Source: HGM11501 sp045123995
GTDB lineage: Bacteria > Bacillota > Clostridia > CAKSNL01 > HGM11501
Direction of reading: 5' to 3'
DNA: 64,000 nt
Assembly: GCA_045123995.1 (NCBI GenBank)
Contig: JBGVKY010000012.1
Location: 77,788-141,787, forward strand
Part shown: positions 7,894-15,959 of the stretch, one piece after another
Layout of the letters: each line of letters starts with the position of its first letter
Numbering within the stretch: position 1 is the stretch's first letter
The notes under the pieces: generated by a model
What the model saw: only the letters and a program-made list of their open reading frames with translations
Database searches by the model: none
What the model was told of the DNA's origin: nothing
Translations under genes and position numbers: made by a program

Positions 7894-8889
7894 TTACTTT
7901 AATGTGGCAGCCATAACTGCCTTGATTGTGTGCATTCTGTTTTCCGCCTCATCGAACACAATGGATTTTTCGCTTTCGAAAACCTCTTCGGTAACTTCCA
8001 TAGAATCAATACCGAACTTGTCATAAATTTCCTTGCCTGTTTTTGTATCTAAGTTGTGGAAGGCGGGGAGACAGTGCATAAAGCGGCACTTATCTCCTGC
8101 GTTATCCATGATTTCTTTTGTAACACGGTAGGGAGTAAGATCTTCAATTCTTTCTTTCCACACACTGTCAGGCTCTCCCATAGAAACCCATACATCGGTA
8201 TAAATTACATCAGCACCCTTGGTAGCCTCCATCGGATCTTCTGAAAATGTCAATGTTGCACCTGTTCCTTTTGCAATTTCCCTGCAGGTATTTATGAGAG
8301 CTTCGTCAGGGAAGTATTTCTTATTGGTACAAGCCACGAAATTCATTCCCATCTTGGCACAGCCCACCATAAGAGAATTACCCATATTATATCTGGCATC
8401 GCCCATATAAACAAGTTTTTTGCCGTAAAGTGAGCCGAAATGCTCCTTTATGGTTAAGAAATCCGCTAAAATCTGGGTGGGGTGAAATTCGTTTGTAAGG
8501 CCGTTCCATACGGGAACACCGGCGAAAGAGGCGAGTTTTTCAACAATTTCCTGCCCGAAGCCTCTGTATTCTATACCGTCATACATTCTTCCTATAACTC
8601 TTGCAGTATCAGGGATACTCTCTTTCTTGCCAAGCTGTGAGCTTGTGGGGTCAAGATAGGTAGAACTCATTCCAAGGTCAGATGCGGCAACCTCAAAGGC
8701 ACATCTGGTTCTTGTGCTGGTTTTTTCAAAAATCAAGGCGATGTTCTTACCCTTTAATATTCTGTGGGGAATTCCCTTTTTCTTTTTAGCCTTAAAATCA
8801 GCGGCTAAATCTATAAGGTAATTTATTTCTTCCGGGGAAAAGTCCAGAAGCTTTAAAAAGTTTTTTCCCTTTAAGTCCATTTTTTTCAT
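7894..8889 (-). CDS. argF: Ornithine carbamoyltransferase
   Basis: A 331-residue cytoplasmic enzyme that joins carbamoyl phosphate and ornithine to give citrulline, in arginine synthesis or, in reverse, in arginine fermentation. The carbamoyl-phosphate loop reads KTSTRTRCAFE; EFHPTQ and the ornithine-site HCLPAFH are intact, and the length is normal. The ATG at 8889 is chosen because AAGGAG lies 8 nt upstream and the protein then begins MKKMDLKGKNFLKL as in homologues; 26 further upstream codons have no ribosome binding site and cover the promoter. No other arg or arc genes flank it, so direction of use is uncertain. Promoter and ArgR-like boxes sit upstream. Confidence 0.93.
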   Translation of the reverse strand: MKKMDLKGKNFLKLLDFSPEEINYLIDLAADFKAKKKKGIPHRILKGKNIALIFEKTSTRTRCAFEVAASDLGMSSTYLDPTSSQLGKKESIPDTARVIGRMYDGIEYRGFGQEIVEKLASFAGVPVWNGLTNEFHPTQILADFLTIKEHFGSLYGKKLVYMGDARYNMGNSLMVGCAKMGMNFVACTNKKYFPDEALINTCREIAKGTGATLTFSEDPMEATKGADVIYTDVWVSMGEPDSVWKERIEDLTPYRVTKEIMDNAGDKCRFMHCLPAFHNLDTKTGKEIYDKFGIDSMEVTEEVFESEKSIVFDEAENRMHTIKAVMAATLK

Positions 8890-8904
8890 AATTATGCTCC
8901 TTTT

Positions 8905-8938
8905 TGTATAAATATACGAAATAACTGTATATTTACAT
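8905..8938. promoter_or_regulatory. Tandem ArgR-type (ARG) boxes upstream of argF
   Basis: TGTATAAATATACG (8905-8918) and TGTATATTTACA (8926-8937) are two imperfect palindromes 21 bp apart, two helical turns, as expected for ArgR hexamer binding. They overlap the transcription start and approach the -10 of the argF promoter, consistent with arginine repression (inference). Confidence 0.6.
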
Positions 8939-8967
8939 ATTATAAGTACCGAAAGCTGTATTGTCAA
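8939..8967 (-). promoter_or_regulatory. Consensus sigma-A promoter of argF
   Basis: Minus strand TTGACA (8967-8962), 17-bp spacer, TATAAT (8944-8939). Confidence 0.85.
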
Positions 8968-9066
8968 GATAATTTATACATTTATAAAAATATTTAACTT
9001 TTTTTGCAACTTTTTCTTGATGTGAATTGTATTATATACAGAAATGAAAAAAGGAGAATATATTTT

Positions 9067-10068
9067 ATGAAGAAAATAAGTTTATTACTGGCGATTTTAA
9101 TGTTATTTACGGCATTCGGATTTTGCTCTTATGCCAATGAAGAGGTGGACCCCTATGCAACAATGCTCATCGATGATTTGGATGATCCCTATGCAACAAT
9201 GCCCATTGAAGAGGGAGACGCCCCCGAAGTGGATTTTGTGAAAGAGGAAGCTATGCCCCAAAAGATTATGCAGCACGGAATTGTATCGGAAATAACAGAA
9301 GAATACATAATGATAAATGACGGAAGCTTAAGATTCAATATTGACGAAAATACATATATCGCAGATTACAATTTGAATCCTGCCCAAATTAAAGTGGGAG
9401 ATATGATAAGTGCAGTAACTTCAACCATGACAACAATGAGCATTCCTCCCCAGAACTACGCTTTCTTTATTTTGATAAATACTGAAAATTCCATTTCTGC
9501 TCCTATTTACATGAAAGTTGTGGAAAACAAAGACGGAGCGATTTTGTCAGAAGACGGATCCTACCGTGCGGTATATGAAAAAGAAACACCTGTTATTGCT
9601 CACAGAATAAGAATTATGTTAAAAGCTATGGATATTACCGAGGGTTCTGAAATCTTAGTATTCGCATCGACTGTTGGAATGAGCCTTCCTGCTCATGTTC
9701 CTGCAGAGAAAATTGCCGTACTTACTTTGGCGGAAAGAAAAGCAGGGGAAATAGAAAAAATTATGGTTGACGAAGAAAGTTTTTTAGTTTCTTTTGAAAT
9801 AAAAGAAAATTTAATTCCTCTTCGCCCTTTAGCAGAAGGCCTTGGTTTTGAAGTTGCCTGGAACGGGAAAGCTAATACCGTAAGCCTCAAAAAGGATGAT
9901 GCAGAAAAGACAGTAACAATCGGAAAGAAGCTTTCTGATACAGGCGAAAAAGAACCCGAAATCATTGAAGACAGAACTTTTGTGGGAATTGATATCTTCA
10001 ATCTTCTTTTCGGAGATAATGCAAAAGCAGAAATAAATGACGGAGTTATAACCGTAAATACAAAATAA
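9067..10068 (+). CDS. Exported protein with copper-amine-oxidase-like N domain
   Basis: A 333-residue exported protein. The signal peptide spans about residues 1-22 and probably ends at SYANE. Two short repeats follow (DPYATMLIDD / DPYATMPIEE), then a domain of about 140 residues of unknown type. The C-terminal ~100 residues match the copper-amine-oxidase N-like domain (PF07833): LIPLRPLAEGLGFEVAWNGKANTVSL, then a second lobe ending DNAKAEINDGVITV. This domain is a common surface module of Clostridia and does not bind copper. ATG at 9067 follows AAAGGAGAATA; an in-frame ATG at 9004 lacks a ribosome binding site and would destroy the signal peptide. Substrate or partner unknown. Confidence 0.8.
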   Translation: MKKISLLLAILMLFTAFGFCSYANEEVDPYATMLIDDLDDPYATMPIEEGDAPEVDFVKEEAMPQKIMQHGIVSEITEEYIMINDGSLRFNIDENTYIADYNLNPAQIKVGDMISAVTSTMTTMSIPPQNYAFFILINTENSISAPIYMKVVENKDGAILSEDGSYRAVYEKETPVIAHRIRIMLKAMDITEGSEILVFASTVGMSLPAHVPAEKIAVLTLAERKAGEIEKIMVDEESFLVSFEIKENLIPLRPLAEGLGFEVAWNGKANTVSLKKDDAEKTVTIGKKLSDTGEKEPEIIEDRTFVGIDIFNLLFGDNAKAEINDGVITVNTK

Positions 10069-10095
10069 AAAAAGTGGCTATGCCACTTTTTTATT
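10067..10095. terminator. Bidirectional intrinsic terminator
   Basis: AAAAAAGTGGC / GCCACTTTTTT hairpin with a 3-nt loop between convergent genes. Confidence 0.9.
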
Positions 10096-10312
10096 TTGCC
10101 TTGGGGTAAGGCTTTGTTTCGTCTGTTATACCAGCCAGATAGTCAATGCTGGTCTTATAAAATTCTGCTAAAAAACATAAAACAGGAAGAGGTACGTTCA
10201 CTTCGCCAAGCTCATAGGCGGAATAGGTTGTCTGGTGTATATGCAAAAGCTCTGCCAGCTCTTTCTGTGTCAAATCGTGATCCTCGCGTAAATCTCTTAT
10301 TCGGAGTTTCAT
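10091..10312 (-). CDS. XRE-family HTH regulator
   Basis: A 73-residue protein that is almost entirely one Cro/CI-type helix-turn-helix: IRDLREDHDLTQKELAELLHIHQTTYSAYELG followed by PLPVLCFLAEFYKTSIDYLAG. The recognition helix is HIHQTTYSAYE. Start ATG 10312 is preferred, with GAGGTGA 6 nt upstream; a GTG/ATG pair 3 codons earlier is too close to that site. It diverges from a second HTH gene, with two near-perfect palindromes between them, which suggests mutual or autoregulatory control (inference). Confidence 0.88.
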   Translation of the reverse strand: MKLRIRDLREDHDLTQKELAELLHIHQTTYSAYELGEVNVPLPVLCFLAEFYKTSIDYLAGITDETKPYPKAK

Positions 10313-10337
10313 TCTCATCACCTCGGAAAATATCTTA

Positions 10338-10385
10338 TCATAAGGGAATATTCCTTATTGTGTTTTAAGGGATATTCCCTTATGA
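10338..10385. promoter_or_regulatory. Paired palindromic operators between divergent XRE genes
   Basis: TAAGGGAATATTCCTTA (10341-10357) and TAAGGGATATTCCCTTA (10366-10382) are near-perfect 17-bp palindromes with centres 25 bp apart. The outer arms also form a 14-bp perfect inverted repeat, TCATAAGGGAATAT (10338-10351) with ATATTCCCTTATGA (10372-10385), so the whole block is dyad-symmetric. This is typical of XRE repressor operators that block both divergent promoters. Confidence 0.75.
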
Positions 10386-10423
10386 TATACTTAAGATAAA
10401 GAAAATATAAAGGAATGATTTTT

Positions 10424-11044
10424 ATGGCAACTTTAGGAGAGAGAATACTATACCTTATGAAAAGCAGAAATATGGAGAGGGAAGAATTCTTAAATCGAAC
10501 CGAAATCGGAGAGGTTTCCTTTGAGAGAATAATCTCGGATTACAGTGCGCCCGCTGATGAGGATATCATAAAAATAGCAACGGTTCTTGGAGTTCCTTTA
10601 TCTTACATAAAAGGGGAAACCGATGCAAAGTTTATGTCAGAGCCCATCACTAAAATTCCTATTTTTGCTGAATTCCCCAAAAAGGTAACCTCCAGGGAGG
10701 ATATAAGTAATATAAAGACAATAGGGCATGTTACAGGAAATTACAGAAATGAGGATATGGACCTTTGTTATTTTGTCATAGCAAAAGATGACAGTATGAT
10801 TTATGCTAAGATAGGGGCAGGGGATAAGGTGCTTATAAATCCCTCCATTCCCTTTGAGTCAGGAACAATAGGTGCGGTAAGTGTTGACGGAAAAGAGCCT
10901 GAAATCAGGCGTATTTTCATAAAAGGGACAGAGATTACCATAAAAGACGAATCTTTGGCTCCCGATATTAAAGTTTATGATGTTACGGAGCACGATATAA
11001 AAATATTGGGTTCTGTTGTTTTCGTAATCAGCTACCCGTTATAA
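10424..11044 (+). CDS. HTH regulator with LexA/CI-like S24 C-terminal domain
   Basis: A 206-residue regulator. Residues 1-65 are an XRE-like HTH of weak consensus (LGERILYLMKSRNMEREEFLNRTEIG through LGVPLSYIKGE). Residues ~100-206 match the S24 domain: YFVIAKDDSMIYAKIGAGDKVLINP places the catalytic serine in DDSM, and GTIGAVSVDGKEPEIRRIFIKG is the segment that normally carries the catalytic lysine. Here that position reads Arg-Arg, so self-cleavage may be lost. ATG 10424 is used because AAAGGA abuts the ATG at 10415. Its 3' end overlaps spoIIP by 17 bp on the other strand. It is probably controlled by the operators at 10338-10385. Confidence 0.82.
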   Translation: MATLGERILYLMKSRNMEREEFLNRTEIGEVSFERIISDYSAPADEDIIKIATVLGVPLSYIKGETDAKFMSEPITKIPIFAEFPKKVTSREDISNIKTIGHVTGNYRNEDMDLCYFVIAKDDSMIYAKIGAGDKVLINPSIPFESGTIGAVSVDGKEPEIRRIFIKGTEITIKDESLAPDIKVYDVTEHDIKILGSVVFVISYPL

Positions 11045-12056
11045 TTCCGGCAAGTCCGTAAGATAAGGCTTCAGCGCTTAATAAAGCTTCTTCCAGAGTG
11101 TTTCCGGTTGTGCCTATTTCTATAATTATTTCGTTTTCCGACACATGGCCGTTGAATCTCTCACATCTTACATTGATAGGCCTCATGATTCCGGGATATT
11201 TTTCTTCCATGGACCTCTGGAGGCAAACCGCAAAAGAAAAATTGCTCATCCAGCCATTATGTGTAAGTCCGCTCTGGTCTGTGCCCACAACAATCATTAT
11301 CTGGGCGGCTTTTTCTCCGTTTATTTCACAAACGGTACTTAATTTGGTGCCGTCGGATTTTTCCATGGCATCGCGGTGTAAATCCAGTACTATATTTATG
11401 GAAGGATTTTTTTCCAAATGGGACTCTATAAGACGGAGGGTTTTGCTGTATGAACCGTTATACGAAGGATAGTCATTTATGGTATTATCGTGGGTTACGT
11501 CTATCCCTTTTTCTTTAAGACAAGAATAAAGGTGCGAGCCCACTTTGGCGACATTGAAATTTATGTCCTCACTTCTCTGGTTGTCTTTAGGTTCGTAGAA
11601 GTATTTTTCTGAGGGACGGTAGGCCTCAGATGTGTGAGTGTGTACTATAAGAACGGAAGATGACGGAGAAAACTCTTTTTCAGAGAAGGCGTTTTCAAGG
11701 TTATATTCCGTTTCGTTGTTTATTTCTACACCGAAAAGACTTGTCCCTCCCGTCTTTACGGTTATCTCCTTTATTTCGGGAGGTATTGCTTCATTATTTT
11801 CTTTTTCGGAAACAGGGCTTTCTTTTAAGGAAGCCTCTTTTTTTTTATCTACACTTAAAGGAGGCAATGTTCCCAGCAGTATAAAGGAATCTTTGGAAAA
11901 CATTTTTGAAGACTCCCTCTTCGGTAAATAATTGCAAAGGGCGGATGAAAAGGAAAACTTTATAAAATTGTCGGAGGGATTTACGGTCACTTTATTTACA
12001 AAAACGAGGAAAAAAGCGAAAGAAAATGTGAATATCAGAAACAATCCCTTTTTCAA
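11028..12056 (-). CDS. spoIIP: Stage II sporulation protein P (SpoIIP)
   Basis: A 342-residue membrane-anchored peptidoglycan amidase/endopeptidase that, with SpoIID and SpoIIM, thins the septal wall during engulfment of the forespore. Residues 4-22 form an N-terminal membrane anchor, followed by a Ser/Glu/Lys-rich linker. The catalytic domain shows the SpoIIP zinc and active-site blocks VLIVHTHTSEAY, NIVLDLHRDAM and IIIEIGTTGNTLEEA, all intact. The gene is monocistronic. It converges with the S24 regulator and overlaps it by 17 bp, so each may lack a private terminator. Confidence 0.95.
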   Translation of the reverse strand: MKKGLFLIFTFSFAFFLVFVNKVTVNPSDNFIKFSFSSALCNYLPKRESSKMFSKDSFILLGTLPPLSVDKKKEASLKESPVSEKENNEAIPPEIKEITVKTGGTSLFGVEINNETEYNLENAFSEKEFSPSSSVLIVHTHTSEAYRPSEKYFYEPKDNQRSEDINFNVAKVGSHLYSCLKEKGIDVTHDNTINDYPSYNGSYSKTLRLIESHLEKNPSINIVLDLHRDAMEKSDGTKLSTVCEINGEKAAQIMIVVGTDQSGLTHNGWMSNFSFAVCLQRSMEEKYPGIMRPINVRCERFNGHVSENEIIIEIGTTGNTLEEALLSAEALSYGLAGIITGS

Positions 12057-12348
12057 AAAAAGCCCTCCCTTTATAAGACAGTATAATATATACTATTGTA
12101 ATAACTGGAAATTATGACCCTTTGGAAAGGGGAATTTTATCTAAAAATAAACATCATCTAAAATAGATTAGAAAACACTTAAAACCTTTGTAAAAAGGGG
12201 AAGATAATTAAAGGATACTCTAAAAAATCAAGCGAAAAATTAAATGAAATTGTTAAGAAAATTAAAAAATTTTAAGAAAAAATATACTATATATAGTGTA
12301 TAGAACGATAAAAAAGAAACAAAAGCAACTAAAGTAAAATAAAAGTGG

Positions 12349-12377
12349 TTGACATTTCGTAATAATTTAGTTATAAT
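12349..12377 (+). promoter_or_regulatory. Perfect consensus sigma-A promoter
   Basis: TTGACA (12349-12354), 17 bp, TATAAT (12372-12377), reading toward the 3D-domain gene about 105 bp downstream. The rest of the 433-bp gap (12057-12348) is AT-rich, with no gene recognised. Confidence 0.9.
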
Positions 12378-12383
12378 TTACGA

Positions 12384-12489
12384 GGCGTTTGAATATAATC
12401 GCTTAAAGAAGGCTGTGTCATCTTATAAAAATGAGTGACAAATAAAATTAAAAAACTCTTTCAGCCTTAAGAGAAAGGAACGAAAATTT
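12384..12489 (+). ncRNA. Structured 5' leader of the 3D/G5 gene, class unrecognised
   Basis: The predicted ~105-nt untranslated leader can fold. AAGGCTG (12409-12415) pairs with CAGCCTT (12462-12468), enclosing a TGTCA (12416-12420)/TGACA (12436-12440) hairpin directly stacked on it. The 3' arm ends about 15 nt before the AGAAAGGAACG ribosome binding site. It does not match a riboswitch consensus I can name with certainty; c-di-AMP (ydaO) leaders often precede such genes but are longer. Confidence 0.35.
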
Positions 12490-13671
12490 ATGTTAAAAGA
12501 GAAAGTTACTGCAGTTATCTTCGCTGTAATGTTGGCTGTTTCCTCAATTAACAGTTTTGTTTACGGAAATGATATTCAGGTTAATATTGAAGTTGACGGA
12601 ATTTTGCAGAAGACTTTGGTAACAGAAGCTGATACGGTAGAAGATATACTTAAAGCAGGCGGAGTAAGTCTTTCTAAGGGAGATGTGGTAAGCCCTACGG
12701 AAGATATAAAACTTATGGAAAACTCCACAATCAATGTAAAGACATTGAAAAATGTTGTACTTTTTAACGGAGAAGAGAAGTACGAAGTTGCCACAAACGC
12801 AGTTACAACAAGTGAACTTGCGGATTCTGTCCGTGAAGAAGTAGGGGAGAATAATACGGTTGTTGATCCCGCTACAGGCGAGGCAGGCAAAGTCATTGAC
12901 GGCGGAGAATACGAAGTTAAGGTGGCTTTCCCCGTTTACATCTATGCTGATTACTTTACTTATATAGTTGAAGTATCTGAAGGAAATGTTGCATCTGTTC
13001 TTGAGTTTGCAAATATTTTACCCGACGAAAACGATCTGGTATATCCCGCTTTGGATACAAATGCCTATGCCGGCATGGAAATTTATATAACCAGGGTTGC
13101 AGTAACCTGCGACAGCGAAAATATTTCCATTCCCTATGAAGTGGAATACAGAGTGAATAAGAGCCTTGCTCCCTATACCGAAGTAGTGGTACAGGAGGGC
13201 TTAAATGGTGAAATGTTAAGAGACAGCATTGTAACTTTCCACAACGGAAATATTGCGGGATATGAGACAAAGGAAACCGTAACAAGACCTGCAGTAAATA
13301 AAATCGTTGAATGCGGTGTTTACAACGTAAAGAGAAATGACCAGAATGCAGCACCTGCAGTGGGTACTGTTGAAGGATATCCTTACAGCAAGGTTATTTC
13401 TGCCAAGGCTACAGCTTATTGCGACAAGGGAAAGACTGCTACATCCATAAGCTCTAAAGTTGGCGTTGTTGCGGTAGATCCCAGAGTAATTCCCTTAGGA
13501 ACAAGACTTTACATTGAAGCAACCGACGGCTCCTGGAGCTATGGTGTGTGTCTTGCGGGTGACACCGGAGGACTTATAAAAGGCAACAGAGTTGACCTTT
13601 TCTATGACTCTTATGATGAGTGTATTCAGTTTGGCAGAAGAAGCTGTAACATATATGTACTTGCAGATTGA
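12490..13671 (+). CDS. Exported 3D-domain/G5-domain cell wall protein (YabE/Rpf-like)
   Basis: A 393-residue exported protein likely to remodel peptidoglycan. After a signal peptide (about residues 1-27) come ubiquitin-like DUF348 repeats (starting IQVNIEVDGILQKTLVTEAD, repeated near 75 and 145), then a G5 domain (residues ~205-278; YEVEYRVNKSL through ETVTRPAVNKIVECG). The C-terminal ~90 residues form a 3D domain with ATAYC, VAVDPRVIPLGTRLYI, AGDTGG and NRVDLFYDS, which supply the three aspartates of the double-psi barrel lytic transglycosylase fold seen in MltA, YabE and YocH. G5 domains bind wall polymers. It has its own strong promoter and a structured leader. Confidence 0.9.
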   Translation: MLKEKVTAVIFAVMLAVSSINSFVYGNDIQVNIEVDGILQKTLVTEADTVEDILKAGGVSLSKGDVVSPTEDIKLMENSTINVKTLKNVVLFNGEEKYEVATNAVTTSELADSVREEVGENNTVVDPATGEAGKVIDGGEYEVKVAFPVYIYADYFTYIVEVSEGNVASVLEFANILPDENDLVYPALDTNAYAGMEIYITRVAVTCDSENISIPYEVEYRVNKSLAPYTEVVVQEGLNGEMLRDSIVTFHNGNIAGYETKETVTRPAVNKIVECGVYNVKRNDQNAAPAVGTVEGYPYSKVISAKATAYCDKGKTATSISSKVGVVAVDPRVIPLGTRLYIEATDGSWSYGVCLAGDTGGLIKGNRVDLFYDSYDECIQFGRRSCNIYVLAD

Positions 13672-13678
13672 TTGAATG

Positions 13679-13708
13679 AAAACGTGTACGAAAGTACACG
13701 TTTTTTTA
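13679..13708 (+). terminator. Intrinsic terminator
   Basis: AAAACGTGTAC / GTACACGTTTT stem with a GAAA tetraloop, then a T run. Confidence 0.92.
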
Positions 13709-13808
13709 TGCAAAAAACTAAATATTTCCTAAAAAAATATTGAAGTTATTTCCTTTGTGTGATATGATGTATTTATAAGGATATAATTTCGGAAGGAACG
13801 GATGAAAT

Positions 13809-14492
13809 ATGAAAATACTCATAGTTGACGATGAAAAATTGCTGGTTAAAGGCATGAAATTCAATTTCGAGCAGGATGGATATGAGGTGGAAACCGCCTA
13901 CGACGGAGAAGAAGCGGTGAAACTTGCAAAGGATAAGACTATTGACTTAATTATCCTTGACCTTATGCTGCCTAAACTTGACGGTCTTGAGGTGTGCCGT
14001 ATAATCAGGGATTTTTCCTCCGTGCCTATTATTATGCTTACTGCGAAAACCGACGATATGGACAGAATCATGGGGCTTGAATACGGAGCAGACGACTATT
14101 TAACCAAGCCCTTTAACATTTTGGAACTTAAATTAAGAGTTAAGGCAATAATCAGAAGAAGCGGTCAGAGTCCTGTTAAAAAGAACAATACAACCATTAC
14201 CCGGGGAGGAATAAAAATCGACTACAATTTAAGACGTGCCACAGTGGACGGAAAGACAGTCGAGCTTACATCCAAGGAATTTGAAATTATGGATTTGTTT
14301 ATCACAAACCCCGGTAAGGTTTATACAAGAGAAAATCTTCTTGATATCATATGGGGTTACGATTATCCTGCGGATATAAGAACATTGGACGTACATATAA
14401 GAAGACTCAGAGAAAAGATTGAGCCCGATCCTGCGAATCCTATATATATAAATACAAAGTGGGGAGTAGGTTATTATTTTAAGGAAGAATAG
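13809..14492 (+). CDS. OmpR-family response regulator (WalR-like)
   Basis: A 227-residue two-component regulator. The receiver domain (1-118) has the acidic pocket VDDEKLL, the phospho-acceptor aspartate in LIILDLMLPKLDG, the switch threonine in IIMLTAK and the lysine in YLTKPFNILEL. The C-terminal winged helix (about 130-225) has ELTSKEFEIMDLF and the DVHIRRLREKIE recognition helix. It is followed 19 bp later by its histidine kinase and then by a GerMN lipoprotein, an arrangement resembling clostridial WalR/PhoP-like modules. Cell-wall or envelope stress signalling is inferred, and the target operon is unknown. Confidence 0.92.
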   Translation: MKILIVDDEKLLVKGMKFNFEQDGYEVETAYDGEEAVKLAKDKTIDLIILDLMLPKLDGLEVCRIIRDFSSVPIIMLTAKTDDMDRIMGLEYGADDYLTKPFNILELKLRVKAIIRRSGQSPVKKNNTTITRGGIKIDYNLRRATVDGKTVELTSKEFEIMDLFITNPGKVYTRENLLDIIWGYDYPADIRTLDVHIRRLREKIEPDPANPIYINTKWGVGYYFKEE

Positions 14493-14511
14493 AGAAAATA
14501 AAAAGCCGGAT

Positions 14512-15954
14512 ATGGTATTAAGGGGGCTTTTTGATAAAGTTACTCATATAACTTCAGGCATGAGATTCAGGCTTATTTTTACTTATATTATTATCATTGT
14601 GCTTTCTGTAACTGTTATAAGATTTTATATGTTCTCAGCTCTTTCCAAAAGCTTATATAATGATAATAAAATAAGCATGCTTACAAAAATAAATATTATA
14701 GCAACAGATATTGCCTCTGTCCCTGAGGCAGGGCTGGAAAAGGCACTGGACGAGGATATAATTCTCCTTGCAATCGGAGGGGACAGCCGCATTATAGTTA
14801 CAAATACCGATGGAGTTATTGTGTATGACAATACGGGCAATATTTATGCAAATTCAAGGGGGAAAGTCAGACTTTCTCCTATGATTCTTTCTGCCCTTTC
14901 GGGCGAAAGCTCGTATAATAAGGCTGAAAAGGATAAGGTTGTTACAACTGCTGCATCTGTTCCTATCATGAAAAACGGAGATATAGTCGGGGTTGTTTAC
15001 ATGGAAAGCTCGGCTGATGAAATAACCAAGGTTTTATCAGACACCAAAAGAAGCATGAATTATCTTTTAATTCTTTTGTGCGTGTTTGCTATTTTCTTAA
15101 GTTTTGTTTTTGCGGGATTTTTCTTATCTCCCATAACAAAGCTGATAAATAAGATAAAGGCTCAGAATGTAGATAAGAAAATGAAGATAGAATTCAATGC
15201 TAAAGGCGAAATAGGGGAGCTGGTTAAAAACTTTAATGACCTTATTGAAGAACTGGAATCCCAGGAAGAAAAAAGAACAGCCTTTGTATCCAATGCGTCT
15301 CACGAGCTCAAAACGCCTTTAAGCTCCATAAAGCTCATCTGCGATTCCATTATAGAGGCAGGAGACAGTGCACCCCCTGAGATGGTAAGGGAGTTTTTGG
15401 GAGACATGAATGAAGAAGTTGACAGGCTCACAGTTATAGTAAACGACCTTTTAGATTTGACAAGGATGGATTCGGCTAAATATAACGAAAATAAAAAGTT
15501 TGTGACCGGAAGCCTTAAGGATGTTGTGAAAGGTGTTACGGACGCTTTAACCAAAATTGCCATAAAAAAAGGCGTCGGACTTAAGTTTAACTGCGTGAGC
15601 GACGTTTTCATGCTTATGGAGGAAAATAAAATATGGGAAGCAGTATATAATATTACGGATAATGCCATAAAATATACACCTTACGGCGGAAAGGTTGAGG
15701 TTTTCTTAGAAAAAGACGTAGATAATGCAATTATCACCATAAGGGATACGGGCATTGGTATTTCCAAGGATGAAATAAGCAAAATATTCGACCGTTTTTA
15801 CAGGGTTGATAAAGCCCGCTCCAGAGAAACCGGGGGAACGGGTCTTGGTCTTTCCATCGCACTTTCTGCGGTGGAAATGCATGGCGGTCACATCGATGTG
15901 GAAAGTGAGGAAAGCGTGGGAAGTATATTCAGAATTTATCTTCCCATTGCATAA
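14512..15954 (+). CDS. Membrane sensor histidine kinase (WalK-like)
   Basis: A 480-residue kinase paired with the preceding regulator. TM1 covers about residues 20-42; an extracytoplasmic sensor of about 135 residues resembling a Cache/PAS fold follows (VTNTDGVIVYDN, VPIMKNGDIVGVVYME); TM2 is near 183-205; then HAMP, HisKA (FVSNASHELKTPLSS with the phosphorylated His), and HATPase_c with N box DNAIKYT, G1 DTGIGIS and G2 GGTGLGLSI. All catalytic motifs are intact. The start ATG at 14512 has only weak upstream purines. It ends 5 bp before the GerMN gene, so all three are cotranscribed. Confidence 0.92.
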   Translation: MVLRGLFDKVTHITSGMRFRLIFTYIIIIVLSVTVIRFYMFSALSKSLYNDNKISMLTKINIIATDIASVPEAGLEKALDEDIILLAIGGDSRIIVTNTDGVIVYDNTGNIYANSRGKVRLSPMILSALSGESSYNKAEKDKVVTTAASVPIMKNGDIVGVVYMESSADEITKVLSDTKRSMNYLLILLCVFAIFLSFVFAGFFLSPITKLINKIKAQNVDKKMKIEFNAKGEIGELVKNFNDLIEELESQEEKRTAFVSNASHELKTPLSSIKLICDSIIEAGDSAPPEMVREFLGDMNEEVDRLTVIVNDLLDLTRMDSAKYNENKKFVTGSLKDVVKGVTDALTKIAIKKGVGLKFNCVSDVFMLMEENKIWEAVYNITDNAIKYTPYGGKVEVFLEKDVDNAIITIRDTGIGISKDEISKIFDRFYRVDKARSRETGGTGLGLSIALSAVEMHGGHIDVESEESVGSIFRIYLPIA

Positions 15955-15959
15955 GAAAT

